This document shows, piece by piece, positions 12,395 to 22,892 of a DNA stretch of 64,000 bases. The position numbers were made by a program, and so were the translations under genes. Origin of the DNA: Exophiala sp. HKRS030. Lineage: Eukaryota; Ascomycota; Eurotiomycetes; Chaetothyriales; Herpotrichiellaceae. The number at the start of each line of letters is the position of its first letter. The first letter of the stretch is position 1. The stretch spans positions 3,534,001 to 3,598,000 of the forward strand of contig JAHWDD010000007.1 of NCBI GenBank assembly GCA_023897205.1. The letters are read 5' to 3'. The notes under the pieces are model-generated. The model made no database searches. It was not told the origin of the DNA and saw nothing but the letters and a program-made list of their open reading frames with translations.

Positions 12395-12450
12395 AACTAG
12401 ATACTTACGGTAACTCTTGTTAAGTATCTAGTTACAGTAACTACGGAGTA
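12395..12450. repeat. 13-bp perfect inverted repeat (hairpin) followed by a second dyad and a TACGGAGTA copy
   Basis: AACTAGATACTTA (12395-12407) is matched exactly by its reverse complement at 12421-12433, with a 13-base loop. The right arm overlaps a second dyad, AGTTAC-A-GTAACT (12430-12442). TACGGAGTA follows immediately at 12442-12450. It lies in a gene desert and could be a small foldback element end, a cruciform or a DNA-binding site. The repeat is visible directly; its function is unknown. Confidence 0.7.
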
Positions 12451-12576
12451 GTTAGGTACGGAGCAATGAGAGCATGGATGGCCAGTGCGAACACGAGACG
12501 CATGAGAGTGACGGAATGAGGCAGGGAAGGAGATGGGCGCCTAGCCAGGTTGTGGCTGGGGGTTGCACCCATGGAG

Positions 12577-12592
12577 TACGGAGTACGGAGTA
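12577..12592 (+). repeat. Overlapping tandem pair of the 9-mer TACGGAGTA
   Basis: Two copies overlap by two bases (12577-12585 and 12584-12592). They are the densest occurrence of a 9-mer found about 18 times in this window, almost always between genes. Other copies nearby are at 12442, 13979 and 14429. No function known to me. Confidence 0.8.
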
Positions 12593-14540
12593 CATACCGA
12601 GAAGTACCAACTACCTCCCACCGTTGCCAGAGTACCTGGAGTTGTTAGTACTCAGAACTTAGTTTACTGTAGTCCTGTAGGTACCAGGTAGGAGTGGTGG
12701 TCGACTCATGGAGCATGACGGTCGACAATAATTAATAACCTCGGAGGGTGTCACTCAGGCGGTGTCCACTCTGTGGCCACTAGGTCATGTCGGGTCGCTA
12801 AGTGGCTTTGGCGTTGAGTGACCTTGAGCCTCGAGTCTACTGGGGTAGCACTTGGGAGTAATAATGATTCACTGTCACCGTCACCGTCAATGTCACTACC
12901 GACGCTCGGAAAGGTGCTCCAAGCTTCAGATCTACGGACTAATGACAGACTGAAATTGGCCAGACCGCAGAAGATGAGGTTCTAGGCGGCCAGAAGCCCA
13001 GAAATGGAAATCAATGTACCCTACCCTTCAACTAAGTAACTTGTTATTTGGTAATGAAAGCCCCAGGCCCGGGGCGGCGAGAGGGTGCGCGAGCATCTCC
13101 TCTAAGCCTGGAGGAATAAGCAGCAGGTCAACTCAATTACCCCTACACGCCTAATTAAATAACTAGGTAGCTAGATCTGCCACATCTGCCCAACCGCCCA
13201 ACTGCCCAACCGCCCCGTTCTCGTACTCTCAAGGTTTCGGAACTGATTGCCTGACAAAGGAAATAACATCCACCCAGCGCCATCCTTAGCCTAGTGAATA
13301 GTGATTCAGGAAGTCAGGGACCGAGGGACGGTGGACCACCAGTGGCGCGGTCAGAGCCTCGCTACCTCATACCTACCAGGTGCCTACTAGGTGCCTACAG
13401 GCTCTTGGTTCCGGGTACTTGGTTACCTAGGAAGGTACCTACCTGTAGTTAACGGGTGACTAAAAGGGTGCCGTTGGGGCTTCGGATTTACGGAATATCT
13501 TAGTACTGATGCCTGCAGGAGAAAGTCCTAGGGATTCCGGCGCCAGAGTGACTTCATGCTTGGACTTTTTAACTGTCCGCACCTCTCACCGCCTTGGCCT
13601 TGGGGTTAGGTCGTCACCTATAAGGTACCTACTCCCGGACGTTTCTTGCTGCTTATTCTTCCTTCTACACCCGAGACTTTTCATCCTTTGCCACATCCTG
13701 AATGTCGTCTGATATATTTCCAGTGCTCGTCGACTGCTTATGAATGTCACCGGCAACAGGACGGAGTGGATGTACGACGTGCAATTCCGTACAGGGCTTG
13801 ACTTGTACATACCGAGTAGTCTTGGAAGTCGGGATGTTAGGTGGGTTGATCCTGGTTCCGGGTATCCACCAGTCCCTAACTACGGAGTCCTCTCGAGTCT
13901 CCAGTCGTGCCAGTCTATCCACTGGGCCGAGGGGGCCATGGGGGGGCCACCACCTGCGTGCTCAGTGGTGCACCTAACTACTCCGTACTACCTAGTAGGT
14001 GCCTAGCAGGGCCTGCAGGCTGACCCCCAGTCGTGCCAGTGCACCCACTAGGTCATACACGGTCACTGCACCCACCACCACCACTCCTCCACTACCACCC
14101 TAGCTAGTGAGGGTCTGTAACTCCCAACTAGTACCTACGGAGCAGACCCAAAGGCCAAAGTCAACTTAATAAACTCGGCATCCAAACGCAATCAACGCCT
14201 CTGACTTGCCGCCGCATCTCCGAGCTTGCGACCCACCACGTCACCGCCTTTGCCTGCCGAGGAGTCACCACTCACCACTTACCGTTCACCACTCAACTCG
14301 AAGACTCGAGTTACTTGCAGAATTGCTTCCTGTTCAAGAATAATTCTTCATCTCGTCCAAGTTGAGAGTAGGGAACATCCCTAACGTAAATAGGTAGAAA
14401 GGTAGAGAGGTAGTAACTACTTAGCTACTACGGAGTACTACTACTGCTGTCCACTCCGTCCTCGTCCTCGTGCCTTTCCGGTCGACGGCCCACCTCTAAC
14501 TAATTACTCCATAAGTAGAGCCTAGGTGCCTAGGCAGAAA
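12593..14540. other. Gene desert, second part, with TACCTA/TAGGTA-rich low complexity
   Basis: No gene recognised. Short TAGGTA/TACCTA-type words recur (for example around 13370-13445), with exact TACTCCGTA at 13979-13987 and TACGGAGTA at 14429-14437. A short CCCAACCGCC-type repeat lies around 13190-13216. This is probably the far upstream region of the Sfp1-type gene. Confidence 0.4.
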
Positions 14541-14790
14541 GTTGTAGGTTGTAGGTTGTAGGGTGTAGGTTGTACGTCGTAGGTGGTTAGCACTGACACA
14601 CACTTTCACGCCGCTTGCCCCTGCTAATCACTCATTACCTTCCTTGTACCTAACTACTAACCACTAACCACAAACCACTAACCACCAACTACCATCACTT
14701 ACCACTTACCACTTACCACTAACATTTGCTACCTACTTGCTACTTGCTACTTGCTACTTACTACAATTCACTACTTACCACTTACCACTT
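14541..14790 (+). repeat. Simple tandem repeats upstream of the Sfp1-type gene
   Basis: GTTGTAG-type units repeat at 14541-14583. CTAACCA/CTTACCA units run through 14651-14722 and CTACTTG units through 14731-14760. The run passes into a CT-rich tract that continues to about 15035, typical of the 5' leader of highly expressed fungal genes. They are probably promoter or leader sequence of the next gene; short-unit repeats like these usually vary in length between isolates. Confidence 0.75.
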
Positions 14791-15035
14791 CCTCCCGCTC
14801 CATTCTTCCATCTCAAGCGTCAACTCACCTCAAGGCCCATATTCTCGACAAGTCATTGGCCTTGCATTCCGACATCGACATCGACATCAACATCTTCTTC
14901 TTCCTCTTCTTCTCTACAATCTATCCAACATCCAACATCCAACATCGACTAATCCACATCTCACATCACATATCTCACATCCCGCATCCCACCTATCTCT
15001 GCCTCTGTTCCTCTCTCCCACCTTATCAGTTGTTC

Positions 15036-17231
15036 ATGTATGATCACCAAGAAAGCCCTCCACCCCTACACCACTCGCCCTCCCGAGTGATCGCTCATCA
15101 TTCACCTCCAGAGACACAACTCCAGTCACTCCTGTGGGTAGCGGGCCCGTCCTTGGGAGAAAAGTAGACAAGGACAGCCTTCCCTGGTTCAAGAAACCCA
15201 TCGACATCGGACGTACCACCACTCGACTCTGTCTCCCACTCCCAACCCATCGTCTCGAACCCGATTTCGACGATCTCTCTTTCCCGTCCTTTGGCGCCTC
15301 GCCACCTTCACAGGGTATGGCTCATGTTGCCAACCCCATAGACATCACTGCAAGACAGACTTCAACATCTCCCCGTGGCAATCAACCCTCCAACCTCACC
15401 TCGGCACTGCAGCGAAGTGACAGCGACGAAAAGCGCAAGATGGCTCAACCCATTCCGGAAACCGCCCTCAACCGTCCCATTCCTCAGATGCCCCGACCAC
15501 CTCGGACGACTTTTCGAGATTCGAGCGCGGCGCACGACCCATTTCAAATAAAAACTCCTTCAACCAACACGCCCAAGCCCAAGCCCGGCGTGAGAGCATA
15601 GCACAAAGCATGGGTGGCACAGGCGTGAGCTGGGGAGGCATCTCCGTCGGAAGCTGGATTCGAGAAGAGTAAGTCTCCCAATCTGCCCGACCTCGGGTCC
15701 TTTTTGGCTTCAACATCCTACTGACAAATCTCACAACAACAGCATGATCATGGCGGGCACTTCGCCGTTTGCCCTGAATTCGCCCTCCTACCACTCGTCA
15801 TCCTACCTGCCCAAACTAGAGGCCAATTTCATGAAGGACTTTTCTTGCTGTGGACTGACTTTGCCCTCGCTCCACGATCTGCTGCAGCACTACGAGGAAG
15901 CACATGCCCAGAAAGACCCTATCCATTCCGACAACAATCAGCACCCGCTTCCCGACACGCGAGCCGCCATTGCCGCCACCACCGCGGCCAACGTGCAACA
16001 AGAAGCTCAGCAAAGACAGCAATCCTTACAACAGAATGCACCGGGCCGGCCGTTCGGCTCGCAGCCCACCTTTGGCCAGAATAATCAACGATCCACGGGC
16101 TTCTCAAACACCCTCCAAACCATCCCCGACATGGATACGGTCGAGGATATGGAAATGGATGATGTTGACCAAGCTGACCAAGACACCCCTCCCTCAAATT
16201 TGTACACCCAAAACCTCAACCAGACCTCCCTCCGACCGCCTTTAATTCCCCTCACAGCCACAAATCCCACAACTAAACACCACCATGATGCAAGGCCATC
16301 AGGCCTATCGTCAGTCGACTCCCAACACCCCGATCGCCCAAGGACGAGTTTCGGCCCCGTTCCAGGGCAACAGTGGCTCTTCTACCCTGATGGCGAACCC
16401 AATGCAGCAGTTTCAGGATCTGCAGAATGCTTATCGAGGAACACCAGATTCTTCGGCACCCGGCTCACCGGGCGAATTGGACGAATCCATCATGTCGGGC
16501 CTGAACGACATGTCGATGCAGGGCAACCTCTTCAGCGGATTGCCCAACGGGTTCGGCAACTTTGGCTTTGGCACCAACAATGACATGATCGATCTTTGTA
16601 TCGACGAGCCAGCGCGGCGGCTGTTTTCGCCGGGCAATCCGGGGATGAACCAGGGGCAAGGACAACAAATGGCGAGTCGATTGGGAAATGGGCAGTATGG
16701 AGCAAACAGCGACATCGCTCGAACTATCCGTGAGAGACAAGTCGCTGCTGGCTTACCCGACACTATGACTAACGCTGGTGCGTCCCATGAAGAGCCCAAA
16801 CCATTCCGATGCCCGGTGATTGGCTGCGAAAAGGCTTACAAGAACCAAAACGGACTCAAATATCACAAAGCGGTACGTAGGTGGATCGTGCGTGAAGGGA
16901 CACTTGCTAACGCGTGGCACAACAGCACGGGCATAACAGCCAACGGTTGCACGAGAACGGAGACGGGACCTTTTCCATTGTCGACCCGGACACGGCGGAA
17001 CCATACCCTGGCACAATGGGGATGGAGAAAGAGAAGCCATACAAGTGTGATGTGTGTCAAAAACGGTACAAGAACTTGAACGGGCTCAAATACCACAAGA
17101 CGCATTCACCGCCTTGCAACCCAGAACTGCTGAATGCCAACAAGAGCCCGGGACTGGCGATTCCCAATATGATGGCGCAGACTGCGGGCACCATGGGAGC
17201 TGGTCTCTCAGGGGACATGAGTATGATGTAG
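15036..17231 (+). CDS. SFP1: Sfp1-type C2H2 zinc-finger transcription factor
   Basis: Likely regulator of ribosome-biogenesis and growth genes. Conserved blocks in order: TPVTPVGSGPVLGRK, RRESIAQSMGGTGVSWGG, VGSWIRED, FSCCGLTLPSLHDLLQHYEE (an atypical finger), TPDSSAPGSPGELDE, DMIDLCIDEPARRL and PFRCPVIGCEKAYKNQNGLK. Then a finger linker and YKCDVCQKRYKNLNGLKYHK. Two introns are clear: 15669-15742 and 16873-16925 (GTACGT..CAACAG, branch GCTAACG), the latter inside the first classical finger pair. In the N-terminal half the conserved blocks lie in different frames. Shifts are needed near 15082-15090, near 15429 and twice near 16236-16251. Each shift fits one missing base, mostly at a C or A run. 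Alternatively, weak introns 15417-15487 and 16164-16257 would also restore frame and, with a start at Met 15134, give 601 residues. I chose 15036 because its frame flows naturally into the conserved start. The identity is firm; the exact N-terminal structure is not. Confidence 0.85.
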
Positions 17232-20200
17232 AGGCGGCAAGGTCGACACGGGGCGTGGCCGCCGACGCAGCGATATGGTCGAACAAGTTTGGACATACCA
17301 TTATTGTTGAAGAGTGCTTGAATTGTGATTTACTAATACCACTATTAATGATGCAACGGCCGATTCATGAACGACCGAGACCGAGACCGAGGCCCTCGGG
17401 TCAGCGATTGGGCTTGGTGGATGGCGAGGATACGTACAAAGGTGAAATAGAGTACGACCGGACGAGCCAGAGGGTTTCTGGATGATCCAGTCCGGGTCAA
17501 GGGTCGTCATGATATGTGCAGGAAAAAGTTTATTGTTTCGGGAGGGTAGGCAGGTTGGATAGAGGGTCCAAGGATGAGATGAAGGTTTTTTCAAGCTCAA
17601 GGGGGTTTTTGTCACGGCGTTATATCGAGCGACCGAGTTTGGGGGTGGGAAACATGCAAAAGAAGGGCAGAAAGACTGGCGCTTGTTAAGATTGGGGTAA
17701 GAAGTCCAGAGATTGATTGATTGATTGATTGATCGATGGGTCGATGGGTCGATGGATCGATTGATTGATTGATTGATTGATGGACGGGAGACATGGCATG
17801 TACAGATCCCAGAACTGGAGAGGCTATTGGTTTTGATCTTTTGCATGGGAAGATACCCCATACTACCTGGGCAGGGTTGATTCGATTTGGTTGGATGCGA
17901 GGATAGGGCAAAGAGTTTACGTCTAGACATGAGGCAGAAGACGAAGATGACTTGTTTTAGATGGATAGGGGAATAGAGAGGAGTTATCCACATAGACAAT
18001 CGACGCTCTTTATTGCTACATAGTGGGTCCGGAGTACCTCCTAGGTCAGTATTTGGAAGTCATGTGAGATGTTTGGTATGTGTCAAGTGTCTACGGAGTA
18101 CAGGTATCCTGAATGGGTGGGCACGTGGGTCATGGGGTAGGTGACTTGGGGAGTTGGACAAAGAAACGAGGAAGAGGTCCAGAGTCGAGTGCGACGTTCG
18201 TGTAGGGTTGTAGAATGATAAACTTCTTCGCAAAGAATTATCGGCGAGACGCGAGCGGACAAGGACACGAAAGAACTCGTATGTGTACATCTACATCTAC
18301 TCCGTATACCGACCTGTATCTATGCCGTTGGTGCTGGAGGCGCAGCTTGCTCTGAAAACGCGTAACCACCTACCTAACTTACCTAACTTACTTAGGGGAG
18401 AAGAGGTTAAGTTACTGTACAGTACATTGTCCCTTGGTTAATAATAAATTGAAAGTGGGACGCGTCGTGCGTCGGTCGGTCGGGGTCATTCGGGGGGGAG
18501 AAGGAAGGGAGAGGGAAGGGGAGGCGTCGGCATAGCGGGCGTCAGGGTAGGCAATGTACATATGTGCGTACCGTACCTTAGGTACATACCTACTGTAAGT
18601 ACTGTCCCTGCGACCATACTGCTGCTCCTGCTACTGCTACTCCTCTGCTGTATGTACAGGTACAGTACCTCCAGAACGTACATAAATACTACGGAGTACG
18701 GAGGAACTAACTAACTAGGTAACTAGGTAGGTAGGTATGGAGGTAGGTACGTACCTAATAGTTACCTAGTAGGTATCTAGAGGACCTGTAAGAAAGGTAC
18801 CTAACTAGCTACAATGACCGCCAACCTAACTCTTTCGCCTGTCCTAACTAACTAACTACCTTTAGTTACTTAAAGACAGGAAAGCACAATGGGCGGCGGG
18901 ATGTGGGCATTTATGATGTGGCCCGAGGGCCTTTTTTTGCCCATGTTTAGTGGCACTACCTAAAGGATCGTAGGCTCGTAGTATACGTATGTACGTACGT
19001 GGATACTTGGGACATTAGGTACGGAGTACCCTTGACTGTCAACGTCAGCACGATGCGATGCGACACTGACTTGCTTGTGACTGGTGACTTGGGACTGATG
19101 ATTTGGTGATTTGGTGAAACACTGAGACAGGGACTTTGAGGAGAAGGACTCATGGCCTTGTTATTTACTAACTACCTAGGTACATAGGTACAGTACCTCA
19201 GTACCTACTTAGTAGGTAGGTAGTATCCTTTTATACTGTACTCCCTAGGCATCGAAGTTGGATGGGGAAGGGGGCAAGTGCCTGTAGCCTGTAGGGCAAC
19301 ACCTGGGGCTTTCCTGTCTAGGCCCTTGGGCGTCTATGTACGGTGTTTGGTGTACACGCAGTTTGACCCCTGGGTGGCAGTGGCAGATGGTGGACTAGAC
19401 CTTGGCAATAATTGCAAAAACGGAAAGTTTCAGCACAAGGTGGCTAAAGGTGGCTAAAGGTGGCCACAGGTGGCTTGGGGCTGCTCCAATCAGCACGTCT
19501 TCTGTAGCTTCAACTTTCAGGGGCCCAGGAAGACCATCAGCCCGCCTAACAGGTGGGTTTCAAGCCTGAAAAGGCACTTGTAGCAACAAAGTAATAGGTA
19601 CCATTGCCCCCAAAGAGTCATTATTAGACACATTATGGACTGTGCCTATGGAGTACCTATTGGGCACCTGGACACTGAACACTAAACACCTAACTTCAAC
19701 TCCTAAAGTTGTCCACATAACGTGACCTTGGAAATCTCTCCACATCGACTCGACTTGCCATCTCGACGCTCATGCCCCTTCTGACTTCTCCCCTTTGAGG
19801 CTTTGCCCTTTTGCCTTTGACACCGTCCACCCGCGTCGTCTATCTGCGCACTCACCACCATCAATCACTCACTCATTCTACTTCCTTTTTTCGTCTTGTC
19901 TTCGATTGTACTGTACATTCTAAACCAGACAATATTCAACGGCCTTGCCTTACCTTCCCTCAACTTGCCTCGCCTTGCCTCACGGGCGCCACACGTCCAC
20001 ACGTCTACACGTCCATCCTTTTATCCTTGATCGAATTCGTCACTCGTTGTTCCACATTCTCTCGCTTCCCAAGCCCTAAGCCCCAATCCCGCTCCGACAA
20101 CCGCTTCAGAATCAGACTACCGTAGCCTCAACCTCTTGTCCTCCCTGGGCCTCAGCCTCCATCCCCAGTGATCCCCCACTCAAGCCTCACTTGGACGCTT

Positions 20201-20575
20201 TCGTCTTGGGTCTCGGAGTCCGGCCACTGTGTTTCCAATCCTTTCACGAGCACGAGCTGCAACCATTGTCTTTCTAGCGCTGCGAGCCATCCTACCTCAC
20301 TGATGTCGCCAATCTGAACACCCTGCCGCTACCGACATCGACAACGCCGACACCAACCTCCAATTCCACACCACTTGTCGCCTCATAGAACCGCAGACAG
20401 GCACTGCTTCATCACCTCCCTCTCCTCTCCTCTCCGCTCCTCCCAGCCTCGCCCAACCCTGCTGTCACCAATATCAGCATCAGTCTTGCTGTCCTCTCTT
20501 TGACTGTCATTCCGCGGCCAGGACGCTCGCTCCATCGGCTCGGCCGCCGCGATCAACCCACTCTCATTTTTCAAC
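17232..20575. other. Intergenic, 3.3 kb, repeat-rich, ending in a CT-rich leader
   Basis: No gene recognised. A 232-codon minus-strand frame (17301-17999) is driven by the GATT repeat and is not credible. Exact TACGGAGTA/TACTCCGTA copies are at 18092, 18298, 18690 and 19020. TAGGTA/TACCTA words are dense at 18360-18800 and 19175-19225. A GGTGGCTAAA-type repeat lies at about 19439-19475. From about 19750 the plus strand becomes CT-rich up to the ATG of the transporter gene, as expected for its promoter and 5' UTR. Confidence 0.5.
17711..17782 (+). repeat. (GATT)n / (GATC)n imperfect microsatellite
   Basis: Tetranucleotide GATT units repeat across about 70 bases, interrupted by GATCGATGGGTCGATGGGTCGATGGATC. 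It lies about 480 bp 3' of the Sfp1-type stop codon. It reads as a Ser/Ile/Asn-rich pseudo-protein on the minus strand, which is an artefact. Confidence 0.85.
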
Positions 20576-21893
20576 ATGTTTGACATGGTAGAAGACAAGT
20601 ACATTGGCCTGGCGCTGGCGATTGTCTCCACCTTGGCCATAGGCACAAGCTTTGTCATTACGAAAAAGGGCCTCAATGATGCCGCCGAGCAACATGGCTT
20701 TGAAGGAGATGGATATGCATATCTCAAAACCCCTCTGTGGTGGGCAGGAATCGCTTCTCTGGTCTTGGGCGAGATCGCCAATTTTGCCGCATATGCTTTT
20801 GCTCCTGCCATTCTCGTCACGCCCTTGGGCGCTCTCAGCGTCTTGATCGGAGCCGTCCTCGGCGCATATTTTCTCAAGGAAGAGTTGGGTGTTTTGGGAA
20901 AATTGGGTTGCGCCATGTGTCTTTTGGGTTCAGTCATTATTGTTTTACATGCTCCGCCTGATGAAGAGATTGAGACGGTCGATCAAATCTTGTCCTATGC
21001 TATGAGACCAGGTATGTCTTTGGTTTGCGCTGGGCGGGCCAGGCCCGTCTTTGTCCTGCCATGCGCAGTGGATGGTTGCTGACTTTTGATCTCTAGGATT
21101 TATCATATACTGCCTCGCCGCAATCATCTTCTCCACCATTATGATTTACAAAGTGGGCCCGGTCTATGGCAAGAAGAACCCTCTGATATACATCTCCATC
21201 TGCTCGACCGTCGGCTCCGTGTCTGTCATGTCAGTCAAGGCATTTGGAACGGCACTAAAACTGACGTTTGCGGGCAACAATCAATTTACCCACGCCTCGA
21301 CCTATGTCTTCATGGTCGTCACCGTGGTGTGCATCCTAACTCAGATGAACTACTTCAACAAGGCGTTGAGCCAATTTTCCACGTCGATTGTCAATCCTTT
21401 GTACTATGTCACCTTCACCACCGCGACTCTGTGTGCGTCATTCATCCTTTTTTCGGGCTTCAACACGACCGACGCGGTCAATACGATATCGCTCCTTTGC
21501 GGTTTCTTGGTCATCTTCGCCGGAGTCTACTTGCTCAACCTGTCGAGAGGCGATCCCGATGGACATCGACTGTTGAACGGCAAGATCGAAGAGGATGGCA
21601 TCCCTACAGACCCACTGGCTACCTTTTCTACGCGGAGAAGTATGCAAGCACGGAGAAGTTTTGATCCTCATCGGAGGAGTAGTAGTTTGACGTTTAGCCC
21701 CGGTGGCATACGACATGTGAGCCGAGAAAGTGCTGGATTGATGCATGCTTACGATGTCGAGCACAATGCTTTTGGGTTGACGGATCTAGTCGAGGATCCG
21801 GAAGAGGTGGACAATGGAAGCCCCAGTCGGACACCCAACGGCAATGTGACCAAGGTGTCACACGCTCCAACCTCGAAAAGTGTGGACAGATAA
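20576..21893 (+). CDS. NIPA-type magnesium transporter (DUF803 family)
   Basis: Two exons, 20576-21011 and 21097-21893. The 85-bp intron starts GTATGT, has branch GCTGACT and ends CTCTAG. The product is 410 residues. The N-terminus (KYIGLALAIVSTLAIGTSFV, then ITKKGL) and the following block (ANFAAYAFAPAILVTPLGAL, then SVLIGAVLGA) are the hallmark of NIPA proteins, eukaryotic multi-pass Mg2+ transporters of plasma membrane and endosomes. Later motifs include YKVGPVYGKKNPLIYISICS, QMNYFNKALSQFSTSIVNPL and YYVTFTTATL. About nine hydrophobic segments fit the family. The last 85 or so residues form a Ser/Arg-rich cytoplasmic tail typical of fungal members. The upstream 800 bp is CT-rich leader. 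The family is firm; the transported ion is inferred from animal relatives. Confidence 0.9.
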
Positions 21894-22892
21894 CACGGAT
21901 TGAGGATTGGGAGGCAGGCCGAAGGCTCTGTGTTGTGAGGCCAATGTGACAGGCTTCTTGTAATGATATCCATGCATGGGACACGGTTTCAATTAGCGAC
22001 GACTTATACAATTTATACACACAGGGAGACAGAGAATGAGACAGTCCGGGCATAGCATATGGACTAGCTAGAGGGTTCGGATATCAAGGTTGGTTGGTAG
22101 ATTGGTTGATCGATTGTTGAAAAGGATCGATCTGGTTTGGGCTGATTGCAAAAAATGGATGATATCCTGGTGTCTATGAATAGGGAAGAGAAAAAGGAGC
22201 ATGACTCTGTAGTGTGTTGTTTATACAAGTGAGAGAGTGTAAAAAGGCTCAGTAAGCCAACTAACCAGGTAACTAGTTGGTTTGGGCCCTTTTTGGCTGA
22301 TGGGGACTTGTTGGAATGTACAAATATGTGATATGCAGCATAGCATCGTGTCGAATCAAGATATAGTCTATTCTTGGTGCCTGTGACCTGGATGGAAGTG
22401 TCTCTATCTCTCTACTCTCCTCCCTCGTCGACCAGAAATTGAGCCAAAGTGCGCACGTGGTCAGTTTCAATCTGGCTTTTGGCGCTTGGCCGATAACAAC
22501 CACGACGAAACCCAACCTTGGAAGAGCTTCCCACTTTTTGCTCTTCTCTTTTGAGCCCTCGACGTCTTCTTCATATTCTGTTTGTCGTTGGTGCCTTTGA
22601 TTCAATCAATCCGACTACAAAACTAACAACACTCCCTATGCGCTCCATCAGAAATCACCATCACTTTGATAACAGGTATACATGACAATCGAGACATTCT
22701 GACACCTCGTTGGCCCCCTGTCTTCTCCCTCTCCCACTCTTCCTCCCGCAGCAGCCAAGAAACCAAGAGCGACAAAAAAAACACCATCATCCCTAAACCT
22801 CGTCTGGATCAGCCTGGATCCCGAGACTTTTTCAAGTCCTTTTTTAACTAGACGACCAACCAAAGTACGCTGTACTAGGTAGATATCCATCC
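21894..22892. other. Intergenic between the NIPA-type and choline kinase genes
   Basis: This 1.0 kb holds the 3' UTR of the transporter gene and the promoter of choline kinase. No further gene was recognised. The short frames here lack motifs. Confidence 0.5.

Noticed and set aside
14726..15043. Overlapping frames rich in Leu, His, Ser and Pro upstream of the Sfp1-type gene
   Set aside because: All three frames are open only because the tract is CT-rich leader sequence; none has a homologous motif.
17301..17999. 232-codon minus-strand frame with Ser/Ile/Asn repeats
   Set aside because: Its length comes from the GATT microsatellite, which has no stop in that frame. It lies in the 3' region of the Sfp1-type gene and has no motif.
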